Shown here one piece after another: positions 16,083-25,228 of a DNA stretch of 64,000 nt; position 1 is the first letter of the stretch, and each line of letters starts with the position of its first letter. Made by a program: the position numbers and the translations under genes. Location of the stretch: assembly GCF_007859865.1 (NCBI RefSeq), contig NZ_SJPI01000001.1:2294001-2358000 (forward strand). The letters run 5' to 3'. This DNA comes from Rubripirellula amarantea. GTDB lineage: Bacteria > Planctomycetota > Planctomycetia > Pirellulales > Pirellulaceae. Below the pieces are notes generated by a model, which had not been told where the DNA came from, made no database searches, and saw only the letters and a program-made list of their open reading frames with translations.

Positions 16083-16397
16083 TTTGTCTTGGAAAGCAAG
16101 GCTGACCGAACGATCTGGCCAACGGTTGTCACACCACTGGAAGAACACTCGGCAGCAGATCGAACACCGATCCGCTCACTTCTACAGGAAACCTATGACA
16201 TTCCTAAGCAGAGTCAAAAAACTCCGGCCGAGGAAACCTTAACGATCAGCGAAACTATCCACCTGTGCCGTTTCTGACGGTTACGCAGGGGGTTGGGCCG
16301 TTTTTCAAATCAGAAGTCAATCTTTCAATCCAGTTGCTCGGCCCTTTTAACGACAAGCGTAGAGCGACGTCTGTCACCGGAGATCGACGTTGGCGGC
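16083..16397. other. 315-bp gap between truB and the riboswitch
   Basis: It should carry the promoter of the flp unit on the minus strand. A weak sigma-70-like TTGACT-N16-TAGGTT can be read near 16195-16225, but the -10 is poor. No coding sequence or other repeat is evident. Confidence 0.4.
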
Positions 16398-17414
16398 TTA
16401 ACGATCATCGTCCTTAGCGTCCAAATGTGGACGTTGTTCCTTACTTGGCCACTGGTCTGACCTTGGGAAAACACGAAACGGCCACCATGCTCCTTCGCGA
16501 CGTTTGACAATCGCCAGCAACTCGTTCTGCCAAATGGCAGCCACCTCGGTTTCGTCCATTACCGTATCCAGGCTTGCTGGCCTCGAATCACCAGCCCGAG
16601 TGTCCGAATCATAATGCTGGTTCGACGGCAACTCACCCACGATCTCGAGGCCATGCAATAGCCGCACTGCATCGCCATCATTTACCGTTAGCTTGGGCAA
16701 CGTCGCGGCCCCCTCGACCGCCAGTTTTAGTTTCGTGCGAGGATCACACTGTCGGATTTCTTCCACGCTCAATGCATCTTCTTCCGAAAATACCCCAATC
16801 CGATAGCGACGCAGGTACTTCATCACGCCTACCGAGCCAACGGCCTTAGCTAGGTCCATACCAAGGGTGCGGATGTACGTTCCCGATCCGCACACAATAT
16901 CCAGATCCACTTCGGGAAATTCGTATCGCGTTACCTCGAACCGGTAAACGTCGACATCCCGCGAGGGCATCTTCACTTCTTCGCCAGCTCGGATGCGTTG
17001 GTAAGCTCGCCGACCATCGACTCGGATGGCCGAGTGCGCGGGGGGGATCTGGGATATACGTCCCGTCAGATCGCGGGCAGCCGATTCGAGCTGGGCAAGC
17101 GAGGGAACCGGCAGATCAGGTCGCGAGATCACCTCGCCCTCTAAATCACCCGAAACACTTGTCTGTCCCAACAAGAACGTGGATCGGTAGTGTTTTCTTT
17201 GTTCCTGAACATAGGGAACCAATCGCACCGCTCGGCCAACCCCAAGTACCATGACCCCTTCGGCCAACGGATCAAGTGTCCCCGCGTGGCCGAGTTTGAT
17301 TTTTGGTTCGTTGCTATCCCTAGTCTCGCGGAATCGTTTTGCCACAATGTTGACAAGATCGCGAGAAGTCATCCCCACCGGTTTGTTGCAATTTAGGAAT
17401 CCGAACGCGGTCAC
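16398..17414 (-). CDS. truB: tRNA pseudouridine(55) synthase
   Basis: Makes pseudouridine 55 in the T loop of tRNAs. The catalytic aspartate is Asp48 in GHAGTLDPLAEGVMVLGVG. The N-terminal NCNKPVGMTSRDLV (about 8-21), PPAHSAIRVDGRRAYQRIRAG and CGSGTYIRTLGMDLAKAVG are all typical of TruB. 338 residues is slightly long. The last 90 residues (from about 250) fit poorly: a PUA-like segment with an Asp-rich linker and a tail ending DAKDDDR. It is monocistronic, on the same strand as the pilus unit but upstream of it. Confidence 0.95.
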   Translation of the reverse strand: MTAFGFLNCNKPVGMTSRDLVNIVAKRFRETRDSNEPKIKLGHAGTLDPLAEGVMVLGVGRAVRLVPYVQEQRKHYRSTFLLGQTSVSGDLEGEVISRPDLPVPSLAQLESAARDLTGRISQIPPAHSAIRVDGRRAYQRIRAGEEVKMPSRDVDVYRFEVTRYEFPEVDLDIVCGSGTYIRTLGMDLAKAVGSVGVMKYLRRYRIGVFSEEDALSVEEIRQCDPRTKLKLAVEGAATLPKLTVNDGDAVRLLHGLEIVGELPSNQHYDSDTRAGDSRPASLDTVMDETEVAAIWQNELLAIVKRREGAWWPFRVFPRSDQWPSKEQRPHLDAKDDDR

Positions 17415-17655
17415 TGAGTTACTAAGGGGTCATTTGGTGGCGGCTGAACGGCAACTAGGTCAATTTTCAACCATCGAAATGCCGGGCTCAATCAAAGGCG
17501 CTTGGATCAAGAGTACGAGTAGGACGATTCGTTCATCGACGGTCTCTTGATCGGTGGTGCTGAATTGGCCTGCGAATGCCTGACATTTTGACGGCCCTTT
17601 GACATCCTCGATAGACCCTTCACTTCAAACCATCCAACCAGTAGCTGGCACGACC

Positions 17656-18192
17656 ATGAAACCAGAATCCGAAGAGATCGTTTTGCGAGGTGAGCGATTC
17701 GATGTGTATCGCATGACACTCGCCGGAAGCGACGGGCAATCCTACCAACGCGAAGTGATTCGACATCCTGGCGCGGTTGTCTTGCTGCCGCTCATCGATG
17801 CCGATACCGTGGTCATGATCAATAACGGCCGACCCACGGTGGGGGAAACGTTATTGGAACTGCCCGCCGGAACTCGCGACCCCAACGAGTCGCCCGACGT
17901 CACGGCGCATCGAGAGTTGATCGAGGAAACCGGTTATCGCGCCGGATCCATCGAGTGCATCGCTGAATTTTTCTCGGCGCCCGGCATCAGTGACGAACTA
18001 ATGTCGCTGTATGTCGCTCGCGACTTGACGCAAGGTCAGCATGCCCGCGAGGCCGTTGAGCAAATCGAGAATCGCGTAGTGCACCGAGACGAAGTCGCTC
18101 GACTTTTGCACGATGGGGAAATTCGTGACGGCAAAACTTTGATCGGACTCTATGCCTTTCTCTACTCGCCTCGTTTGAACCCAACAACGTAA
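17656..18192 (+). CDS. Nudix hydrolase, ADP-ribose pyrophosphatase type
   Basis: 178-residue hydrolase, probably acting on ADP-ribose or a nucleotide sugar. The Nudix box is perfect: ELPAGTRDPNE, seven residues, RELIEETGYRAG. The domain is preceded by VVLLPLIDADTVVMINN. The sequence ISDELMSLYVARDL after the box is typical of the ADP-ribose group. I took the ATG at 17656; a TTG 19 codons upstream at 17599 is possible but adds a Thr/Ser-rich segment outside the fold. Its stop overlaps the ATG of the aquaporin gene (TAATG), so the two are coupled. Confidence 0.88.
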   Translation: MKPESEEIVLRGERFDVYRMTLAGSDGQSYQREVIRHPGAVVLLPLIDADTVVMINNGRPTVGETLLELPAGTRDPNESPDVTAHRELIEETGYRAGSIECIAEFFSAPGISDELMSLYVARDLTQGQHAREAVEQIENRVVHRDEVARLLHDGEIRDGKTLIGLYAFLYSPRLNPTT

Positions 18193-18881
18193 TGAAGACA
18201 CCACTTATCAATCGTTCGTTGGCCGAATTCCTTAGCACTTACTGCTTGGTGCTGATCGGTTGTGGTGCGATGGTCGTCAATGGCGAAACGCAGGCGCTCA
18301 CTCACGTGGGCGTGGCGACGGTGTGGGGGTTAATTGTGATGGTGATGATCTACGCGGTTGGACCAGTCAGCGGTGCGCACATGAATCCCGCCGTTACCAT
18401 CGCGTTCACTGTCGCCAGGCGTTTGCCGCTCAAAGACGCGATTGCCTATGTGCCGTCGCAGTGTGCCGGCGCGATCGCCGGTGCAGCGTCACTAGCGATC
18501 GTTTTTGGTAGCCAGGCGTCATTCCTGGGCGCCACGCTAGTCCAACTCGAATTGACGCCACAGGCCGGCTTTGCAATCGAAGCAATGATGACGGCAATTT
18601 TGATGTTTGTCGTGATGGGCGTTTCCACAGGTGCCAAAGAAGAAACGATTACCGCTGGCCTTGCCGTGGGGGCCACGATCGCGATGGAAGCCTTCGTCGC
18701 CGGACCCTTGACCAATGCGTCCATGAATCCAGCGCGAAGTTTGGGGCCCGCGATCGTGTCGGGAATGACCACTGATCTATGGCTCTACATCGCGGCACCC
18801 ATCGCCGGCGCGTTGATCGGTTGCGGCCTGCACCGGTTAATCAAACCTGGCTCAACAGACTTAACTATTCTTGAAGTTTAG
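18192..18881 (+). CDS. Aquaporin (MIP family)
   Basis: Six-helix membrane channel for water or small solutes, 229 residues. The first NPA box is GAHMNPAVTIAFTVARRLPL (about residues 62-80) and the second is NASMNPARSLGPAIVSG (about 177-193). The N-terminal FLSTYCLVLIGCGAMVVNG is a typical first helix. The long Asp-containing loop of glycerol facilitators is missing, so water or ammonia/small neutral solutes are more likely than glycerol. It is coupled to the Nudix gene. The last 17 bp overlap the convergent MazG-like gene. Confidence 0.93.
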   Translation: MKTPLINRSLAEFLSTYCLVLIGCGAMVVNGETQALTHVGVATVWGLIVMVMIYAVGPVSGAHMNPAVTIAFTVARRLPLKDAIAYVPSQCAGAIAGAASLAIVFGSQASFLGATLVQLELTPQAGFAIEAMMTAILMFVVMGVSTGAKEETITAGLAVGATIAMEAFVAGPLTNASMNPARSLGPAIVSGMTTDLWLYIAAPIAGALIGCGLHRLIKPGSTDLTILEV

Positions 18882-19221
18882 GATTGTCACGGTGACGTGT
18901 TAAGTCTCGTCGGGTCTTCTTTTCTAAATTGCGTTTGAGCGCTTCGGAAAGATCGATGCCTGACTGGTTGGCCAAGCAAATCGTAACGAACATAACGTCG
19001 GCAAGTTCGTCGCTGAGTTCACCTAGCGTTGAACCTTCGCGTGTGGATTGCTCACCGACGGTTCGCGACAAAATGCGAGCGACCTCACCAACCTCTTCGA
19101 CCAATTGCGCCAAGTTGGTGAGTTCCCCAAAGTAACGCACGCCAATCGTTTGGATCCAATCATCCACGATTGCTTGAGCTTGACGAACGGTTAGATCCTG
19201 GGTGGGGTCTGTTTTGCTCAT
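18865..19221 (-). CDS. MazG-like nucleotide pyrophosphohydrolase
   Basis: 118-residue all-alpha NTP pyrophosphohydrolase of the MazG/dCTPase-like group. The metal-binding EExxE and ExxD motifs are present: LVEEVGEVARILS (about residues 41-53) and ELSDELADVMFVTICLA (about 68-84). The C-terminal NLEKKTRRDL helix is common in this group. Expected role is hydrolysis of non-canonical or excess nucleoside triphosphates. Its ATG overlaps the stop of the upstream FG-GAP gene (ATGA). Confidence 0.88.
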   Translation of the reverse strand: MSKTDPTQDLTVRQAQAIVDDWIQTIGVRYFGELTNLAQLVEEVGEVARILSRTVGEQSTREGSTLGELSDELADVMFVTICLANQSGIDLSEALKRNLEKKTRRDLTRHRDNPKLQE

Positions 19222-20525
19222 CGAGACCGAATCAGGTAAGTGCCACTCTTGCCAGCAACTGCGATGTCCGCTCGGCCGTCGCCGTTGAAATCTTCAGTTA
19301 CGATCTGCAGCCCAACACCAACGTGTCCTTCGTCAATGGTGTACCGAGTGAACTTATTGGTGGATGGATCCCATTGATAGTAGTAAAGGCATGGCATGTC
19401 CATTCCTCCGGGGTCATTGCCGTTGTGGGCAAAGTAGCGTTTGCCGGCGATCAAGTCCGGGCGTTGGTCGCCATCGATGTCGGCCCAAGCAAGTGAGTGA
19501 GGTTGGCTAAAGCTGCTGTCAATTTCATGTTCAGTCCAACTGATTTTACCAGTCTCATCAGCCCCATCATTTTGCCACCAATACAAACCGTAGTCGTGGC
19601 CATTGCCAATCACCAAGTCATGGTCGCCGTCTTCGTCGAGATCGACGACTAACATCGGCAGACTCGAATGAAGATCCCAATCGGGATGAAACGCCCATGG
19701 TTGCGTCCACGGTTGTGAAGCTGGTTGCTCGTACCACCCCTGTCCAACCAAGACGTCATATCTGCCGTCGCCACTGATATCGCCAACGGCGAGCCCGTGG
19801 CCATTCCCCTTGGGTCCAAGTTCGTGGCCCACCATTTTGTAGGCAGCCGGTTTTGATGCATCGGCTTGGCTTGGTTTCGCTGAAGCACCAGATGAACTTC
19901 CATCCGACGCACCTCCATCCGATTTGGCTTCACCGGATTCGATCGGCTCCAGTCGCCAAACCATCATGGGCACGTCTTTGGTCCAGCTATTGACGATCCA
20001 TTCCGGTCGGCCATCGCCATCGACATCTTCTAACAGTTGCCCTTCGTTCGTTTTTCTTTCGGTATCGACAAGCACATGCTTGGGCCAGAGTTGCCCCAAT
20101 CGCAAGCCTTCGTCGCCTGGATTCTCGAACCAATGCACTTCGGAACCCATGAAAGATCCTGCGATCACATCGAGGCGTCCGTCTTGATTGATATCCATCA
20201 CGTAGTCGCCGTTGCTTTCGACGTAGCCGTTCCAGTCCTCGATCAATCGCAGCGGTCGCGGAGCCCAGTCGCCACCGCGAAACCATGATCGGCCAGCGAC
20301 CAAGTCCGTGATTCCGTCGCCGTCAACATCGCCAGCGGCAATGCCTTCGTTGGAATCGAGCGCCAACAACTTGATCTCAAAGGAACAAGGTTTGCACGTA
20401 TCCTTGGGTCCAGAGCTGCCATCGGCATGTGATTCCTGCGACCCCGCCTGAGGCTCTTGGGCACAGATTGGCATGCTCATTAGGGCGGGAAATGTCAAAA
20501 AAACTAGGAAAATCGTGTTTTTCAT
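19218..20525 (-). CDS. Secreted FG-GAP/VCBS repeat protein
   Basis: 435-residue exported protein with a signal peptide (MKNTIFLVFLTFPALMSMPICAQ, cut near residue 22). Repeats of the form D-x-(D/N)-x-DG with GD start units recur through the chain: GDVDGDGITDLVAGRSW, DINQDGRLDVIAG, DVDGDGRPEWI, DISGDGRYDVLVG, DLDEDGDHDLVIG, DIDGDQRPDLIAG, DFNGDGRADIAVAG. They form a calcium-binding beta-propeller. A Ser/Ala/Asp-rich linker lies at about 207-225. The function is unknown; such proteins often bind ligands or polysaccharide at the cell surface. The coupling to a MazG-like enzyme is probably incidental. Confidence 0.85.
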   Translation of the reverse strand: MKNTIFLVFLTFPALMSMPICAQEPQAGSQESHADGSSGPKDTCKPCSFEIKLLALDSNEGIAAGDVDGDGITDLVAGRSWFRGGDWAPRPLRLIEDWNGYVESNGDYVMDINQDGRLDVIAGSFMGSEVHWFENPGDEGLRLGQLWPKHVLVDTERKTNEGQLLEDVDGDGRPEWIVNSWTKDVPMMVWRLEPIESGEAKSDGGASDGSSSGASAKPSQADASKPAAYKMVGHELGPKGNGHGLAVGDISGDGRYDVLVGQGWYEQPASQPWTQPWAFHPDWDLHSSLPMLVVDLDEDGDHDLVIGNGHDYGLYWWQNDGADETGKISWTEHEIDSSFSQPHSLAWADIDGDQRPDLIAGKRYFAHNGNDPGGMDMPCLYYYQWDPSTNKFTRYTIDEGHVGVGLQIVTEDFNGDGRADIAVAGKSGTYLIRSR

Positions 20526-20745
20526 TTCGAGAAGTCTCGGTGGCGGGCGGTGGTGGGTAATTATTCTGGTGGGGCTAGAAAAGCAAACGGGGATGGGAGC
20601 AACGATTGCGGGGCGAGCGTTGCCAGCAACGTCAACCCGATCGGATTAACGATTCGCTTGAGGTCTTAGTTTTTAACTTTCACGAGGAAGTGATCTTTTG
20701 ATTATCGAGTAAACCGGGCATGATGTCCGCGCAAACTATTCGCAA

Positions 20746-21390
20746 GTGAGTTTGGTTTGTCTCTCACAAGACTGCACTATATCCGTTGAGATCGCCTTGG
20801 AAATTTCGCAGACACCCGTTTCATCGAGAACTCATTCTCCGCTCGCCTCTACCGAAACCGGCGGTTCCGATGCGGCTCAGGTCCAGCCATTGTATCTGGA
20901 GGACATGAACGTTGGTGACCGCTGGATGAGTGAAAGTCGCGAGATTACCGCCGACGATGTTGCCGACTTCGCTATTTTAACCGGCGATAACGATCCGCTG
21001 CACACCGAGGCTGGGGCTAGTTCGCCCTTCGGTGAACCCGTCGCTCACGGATTGTTGGGTTTGAGCGTCCTTGCGGGGCTGAGCTCTCAGAAACCTAAAG
21101 TCGCAACGTTGGCCTTGGTCAGTATTGCCGAGTGGCAGTTTGAAGCTCCTATTTTCTTTGGTGACGTTGTCCGCGTTTGCACAGAGATTGAAGAAATTGG
21201 TCAACATGGTCGACGAGCCGGGCGTGTGACGTGGGTGCGATCGCTAATCAATCAACATGGACGCGTTGTTCAACGTGGCCGGTTCGTTTCTCTGGTTTCT
21301 ACCCGAGCTCGAGCTCGGCGATTGTCAAACATTGAGAACGAGGCACCGACCGACGACACCTCTTCGCGTGGAACGCTTCCTGCAAGGTAA
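20746..21390 (+). CDS. MaoC-like hotdog dehydratase
   Basis: 214-residue protein with a MaoC/(R)-specific enoyl-CoA hydratase-like hotdog domain at about residues 48-185. It starts LYLEDMNVGDRW and holds ITADDVADFAILTGDNDPLH, which has the catalytic Asp and His of the D-x5-H motif. EPVAHGLLGLSVLAGLSS follows. It probably hydrates a 2-enoyl-CoA or ACP. The GTG at 20746 is used as start, but the first 45 residues are low-complexity and the true start may be another non-ATG codon nearer the domain. It precedes the RNase HII-like gene by 39 bp. Confidence 0.75.
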   Translation: MSLVCLSQDCTISVEIALEISQTPVSSRTHSPLASTETGGSDAAQVQPLYLEDMNVGDRWMSESREITADDVADFAILTGDNDPLHTEAGASSPFGEPVAHGLLGLSVLAGLSSQKPKVATLALVSIAEWQFEAPIFFGDVVRVCTEIEEIGQHGRRAGRVTWVRSLINQHGRVVQRGRFVSLVSTRARARRLSNIENEAPTDDTSSRGTLPAR

Positions 21391-21429
21391 GTCCGAAGTC
21401 GCCGGGCCATACGCCGCCTCGTTCAAATC

Positions 21430-22386
21430 ATGTTTATCATCGCCACCGACGAAGCGGGCTACGGACCCAAGCTTGGTCCGCTCGTCATCGCGGCCTCGAC
21501 TTGGCAAGTTCAGCTGCCATCAAATCAGCCCAATGACGAAGCGGCTTTGTCCTTGGCGTTTGCCCCGCTCACGCAACCGGTAGCGATCGGCAAACTCAAA
21601 GTCCGAATCGACGATTCCAAAGCCATCTTCAAATCCGGTAGCGGGTTGGATGGATTGCACGCCATTGTTTGCGCAAGCCACATGGCTTGCGGGAAACGTT
21701 TTGGCAGCGGACGCGAGATGATCGAGTACGTTGCGGATACCGACTTCGAAGAAATTTTCGCCACGCCTTGGCTCAATCGCGATTGTTCGAGCCCGTTATT
21801 GGATGACGCCTCAACCGCCAACGCTATTGCCCAGTGGCAATCCACCGGTTGCCTTTTGTTAGATGTGAAAGCGCGAGTCATTACGGCCAAACGGTTTAAT
21901 CAATTTTGCAACGAAGGAGCCAACAAGGCAGATTTGCTCTCTCGGTCTACTTTGCAACTAGTCCGCAACTCGGTTGAGGCTACCTCGGAAACGGACATTC
22001 GAGTGTTTTGCGATCGGCACGGCGGTCGGCGATACTACGCAGGTGTCATTGCGCACATTTTTCATGAGGGTAGTGTCGCTGTTGTATCGGAATCGCAATC
22101 AGAGAGTGTCTATCGTTGCGATTGGCAAGGAAAACAAATTCGCTTGGCTTTCACCGTAAAGGGTGACCGTTTCACTCCTGTGGCAATGTCGTCACTGCAC
22201 GCCAAGTATCTGCGAGAACGAATGATGGCGTCTTTCAATCTTTACTTCGCGGAAAACTATGTCGGCGAGAGTCCTCTGAAGCCAACGGCCGGTTATCCCG
22301 TGGACGCGGATCGTTTCCTCACTCAAACAGCAGCACTACGCCAGCAGTTGAAGATCATTGATCTGGACCTCGTGCGGCAACGGTAA
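21430..22386 (+). CDS. Divergent RNase HII-like protein
   Basis: 318 residues. The N terminus FIIATDEAGYGPKLGPLVIAA matches the DExGRGP opening of RNase HII/HIII, with Asp7 and Glu8. DDSK (61-64) fits the LNDSK segment. A later acidic position, Asp195 (VFCDRHGG), and KGDRFTPVAMSSLHAKYLRE (244-263, Asp246) match the KAD-x-AVAAASIxAKxxR motif. The four acidic residues of the active site can therefore be placed. It is longer than RNase HII (about 200 residues), with an insert at about 75-185. RNase H activity is inferred and the substrate may differ. It has its own ATG just after the MaoC-like gene. Confidence 0.65.
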   Translation: MFIIATDEAGYGPKLGPLVIAASTWQVQLPSNQPNDEAALSLAFAPLTQPVAIGKLKVRIDDSKAIFKSGSGLDGLHAIVCASHMACGKRFGSGREMIEYVADTDFEEIFATPWLNRDCSSPLLDDASTANAIAQWQSTGCLLLDVKARVITAKRFNQFCNEGANKADLLSRSTLQLVRNSVEATSETDIRVFCDRHGGRRYYAGVIAHIFHEGSVAVVSESQSESVYRCDWQGKQIRLAFTVKGDRFTPVAMSSLHAKYLRERMMASFNLYFAENYVGESPLKPTAGYPVDADRFLTQTAALRQQLKIIDLDLVRQR

Positions 22387-22564
22387 GGAAGTCGCTTACG
22401 AAGCGATCCGGTTGCGAAAGCCAGGGGCTCGGAACGCTCTGCTTACTATTGGGCTCATTCGCATCGCATTCTTGCGGGCGTCAGTCCAATTCGAAAGCCT
22501 CATTAACGTGGATTCCCAAGACGATACAATGATTCAACTACCGTCACTCCTCGTCTGATTAATC

Positions 22565-23152
22565 ATGTCCACCTACAGGCTTCCCGACGATCGACGATTT
22601 CAGCTAGGTGGAGCGTTGTTCTTAGGATCACTGTTCGTTTTCTTCGTCAGCAGTATTCTGCTCTATGGGTTCTACGCGTATTCCCGACGCGATGATCCTC
22701 AAAGCAGTGCAACGTTGCCGAGCAGCTTTTTGATCAGCACGGTCTGTTTGTTGGTCATCAGCATTCTGGTTCATCTGGCCACACGAGCGGTTCGTCGCGA
22801 TCGAATGAACGCAACTTGCGGACTGCTGGCCGTTAGCGGTCTTGCTGCAACTATCTTCATGGGAGTGCAGTTCTTTGCCATGAGCGAAATGCTCGGTGGG
22901 CCAGCGATGCGAGAGGGAACTGGGAAAGGGGTTGCCGGCATGGTGGCCGTTCTGGCTTTCCTGCATGCACTGCACGTTGCTGGCGGAGTCATCTCGCTAG
23001 GAATCGTCTCGGTACGTTCCTGGCAGGGCAAGTACGATCATGAACGTCATTGGCCGGTCGACTTCGCTGCGCAGTATTGGCACTTTCTTGATGGCGTGTG
23101 GCTATGCATGCTCGCAGCATTCTGGTTCACGACGGGCGGGTTCGCCTGGTAG
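22565..23152 (+). CDS. Heme-copper oxidase subunit III-like protein
   Basis: 195-residue membrane protein with five predicted helices, matching bacterial cytochrome c oxidase subunit III. Helices lie at about 14-40, 55-75, 85-110, 122-150 and 168-192. The helix IV-V segment HALHVAGGVISLGIVSVR and the C-terminal AAQYWHFLDGVWLCMLAAFW carry the conserved His and Trp residues. An adjacent catalytic subunit I is missing, so the gene is isolated from the main oxidase operon or is an extra copy. It starts at an ATG after a 178-bp gap. Confidence 0.85.
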   Translation: MSTYRLPDDRRFQLGGALFLGSLFVFFVSSILLYGFYAYSRRDDPQSSATLPSSFLISTVCLLVISILVHLATRAVRRDRMNATCGLLAVSGLAATIFMGVQFFAMSEMLGGPAMREGTGKGVAGMVAVLAFLHALHVAGGVISLGIVSVRSWQGKYDHERHWPVDFAAQYWHFLDGVWLCMLAAFWFTTGGFAW

Positions 23153-23170
23153 CGGCGTTTGATTCAAGAC

Positions 23171-23839
23171 TTACTGTTTTGAGCTCAAATCTTTCAAAAT
23201 GCTCGTTACTTCCGTCGCGTTATCAATCACGGCGGACCAGTTCTGATTTTGAATGATTCGTCGCGGAGCAATCCATTCGCCGGCAATGCAAAGCACATCG
23301 TCGTGGCTTAAGTAGCGTCGCAGGTGCATCAATGACATCCCGCCACCGATCATGAACTTCACGCCCAGGTGACTGTACGCATCTCGGATTGAGCGGAAGT
23401 AGTCGATTCCGCCGATAGGCTCCATCGGAAACAAATGCAGATGGCGGCACCCTAACGAGACGGCGGATTGGATCTCGCTGGGAGTCATCACCCCTGGAAT
23501 GAACGGGAAGTTCAGATGATCTGCTGCTTCGATGACCGCTCTGTCGGTTCCAAAGGATGAACCGTAAGAAGCCCCCGCCTCTTTCGCTTGACGAAGCTGA
23601 TCTTCAAAGACCACTCCTGCGGCCCCTACCAAGCATTCCGGAACATTGGCGCGAAGCTTCGCAATCGCTTCAGACGCGGCTTTGGATTGAAAGGAAACCT
23701 CTATCGCTTTGATCCCGCAGGCGAGCAAAGCTTTTCCAAGCGGAATCGCATCGTCGGGACGGTCGATCGTGACCATCGCCGTTACCTTCGTGTCGGACAG
23801 CCGTTCTTCAAGGTCAGTAGGAAATACAAATGTGCTCAT
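23171..23839 (-). CDS. KDPG/KHG aldolase-like protein lacking the Schiff-base lysine
   Basis: 222-residue TIM-barrel protein of the Eda family (2-keto-3-deoxy-6-phosphogluconate / 4-hydroxy-2-oxoglutarate aldolase). The barrel entry AIPLGKALLACGIKAIEVSF contains the conserved Glu47, and FIPGVMTPSEIQSAVSLG is typical. The class I aldolase lysine belongs in the (L/F)-K-x-F-P-A-E segment. Here that segment reads HLHLFPMEPIGG, with His135 in the place of Lys. Either the enzyme works by another mechanism or it is a non-catalytic relative. The phosphate-binding region FMIGGGMS is present. It is alone on its strand apart from the next gene 102 bp upstream. Confidence 0.8.
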   Translation of the reverse strand: MSTFVFPTDLEERLSDTKVTAMVTIDRPDDAIPLGKALLACGIKAIEVSFQSKAASEAIAKLRANVPECLVGAAGVVFEDQLRQAKEAGASYGSSFGTDRAVIEAADHLNFPFIPGVMTPSEIQSAVSLGCRHLHLFPMEPIGGIDYFRSIRDAYSHLGVKFMIGGGMSLMHLRRYLSHDDVLCIAGEWIAPRRIIQNQNWSAVIDNATEVTSILKDLSSKQ

Positions 23840-23941
23840 GGCAATCGATAGCAGGAAAAAACAGGCCGTGGAACACCAGCGAGTTTAGAGATATGCGAAC
23901 TCGGACCGAAGTCACGAAGGACTTTGCGAATCAGGGATGCC

Positions 23942-25228
23942 TTAGTCTAGCAGTCTCGCATCACCTTCGTCGTTGAACGAAAGAGGATAAAGAGGCGTGA
24001 TCGGATCCAGTTGACTGGACTGTTGAGCCTGTTCCAACAAAGCTTCGCTGCAGATCATTTCGCCAAGTGACAGTGTGTCTCGAATCGACACCCATTTGAT
24101 TTCGCTTGGTGGCCTTGAGTTCATCTGAGATACCGCGGCTTCGAAAACTTCCAGGTCACTGTCGAACGTGAGCGGAATGCGACCGGCGGTGACATGATCG
24201 CTGGTAATGCAGTTGATTCGAGTCTTGTTTTCGTCCAGTTCATTCACGACACGACGATGGCAGTATTCTGCGATTCCGATGCCGGCCGCGTTACCCGCCG
24301 TCTTGGGACTCAACGACCGGACATAGATCTGTTTAACCTTGGGCCATTCGTTCGCGTCGGCGATGTTGTCGTTTGACTTTCGTCCGATCACATTGGTGTC
24401 CATTCCGGTACCGCTGATTTCTTTGCCAATTCGATCGATGATTAGCAGGTCGATTTCGTCGAATGGCAGCCGAGGCATTTGCATGGTTGCCATCGCTAAG
24501 AGTTCCGGTTCTCTTGCGAGCCAGTCTTTGCCCGCGACCGCCTCGACGTGCGAAGTTTGGTCGGCGGCATCCTCGATGACGGCTAAACCCATCAGGATTG
24601 GCAATTCACGAACAATGTGTTTGACAATGGGGACCGCCATGTTTTCCAGACGGTAGTGATAGCGACCCATCACTTCGTGGTAGGCACTCGCACCGGCTTG
24701 TTTCCCCAGACCAATCAACAACATTTTGACCAGTCCGCTTTGCAGAGTTCCGGTTATCCGCGTATGTGGCTTAACTCGGTTGACGACGATGATTTGGTCC
24801 GCATTCGCCGCAAACTCGTCGAAGCGAATATCGAAGCCTTCGTCCGTTTGTCCCAGCGAGATGGTTTCCATCGACGAATGGATCTCGCAGTTCATCGTTT
24901 GTGGGTTGATGCTAAGCGAGTTCAGTATTTCCGTTTGTCCTTGGGCCGTTGCCCCGCCATGGCTCCCCATCGCCGGAACGATAAACGGAGTTCCGCCAGC
25001 GGCAACGACGCAATCGACAACTTGGCGAACAATCTGGGGCAAATTCGCGATTCCGCGGCTACCTACCGCTATCGCGACCCGTTGCCCTGGCTTGATAGCT
25101 TCAAGTAATTGCGATTGTTCGATGGTGTCGGCAACTGATTTTGGGACGTCAGGTAATGGCCGCTCAAACAAGTCTTGACGAACGCGAAAGACTTTTGGGA
25201 ATCGAATCGTTGCATCCGAGGTGTTCAT
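23942..25228 (-). CDS. DUF2088 (LarA N-terminal-domain-like) protein
   Basis: 428 residues. The region from about 45 to 215 matches the DUF2088/lactate racemase N-terminal fold: KPGQRVAIAVGSRGIANLPQ, PFIVPAMGSHGGAT, VNRVKPHTRITGTLQSGLVKMLLIGLGK. LarA is the known nickel-pincer lactate racemase. Here the motifs are only distantly similar and the nickel ligands cannot be assigned from the sequence alone. The C-terminal half has no known domain. Its ATG overlaps the stop of the upstream HExxH-LRR gene by four bases, so the two are translated together. A second DUF2088 protein lies at 49811. Confidence 0.75.
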   Translation of the reverse strand: MNTSDATIRFPKVFRVRQDLFERPLPDVPKSVADTIEQSQLLEAIKPGQRVAIAVGSRGIANLPQIVRQVVDCVVAAGGTPFIVPAMGSHGGATAQGQTEILNSLSINPQTMNCEIHSSMETISLGQTDEGFDIRFDEFAANADQIIVVNRVKPHTRITGTLQSGLVKMLLIGLGKQAGASAYHEVMGRYHYRLENMAVPIVKHIVRELPILMGLAVIEDAADQTSHVEAVAGKDWLAREPELLAMATMQMPRLPFDEIDLLIIDRIGKEISGTGMDTNVIGRKSNDNIADANEWPKVKQIYVRSLSPKTAGNAAGIGIAEYCHRRVVNELDENKTRINCITSDHVTAGRIPLTFDSDLEVFEAAVSQMNSRPPSEIKWVSIRDTLSLGEMICSEALLEQAQQSSQLDPITPLYPLSFNDEGDARLLD

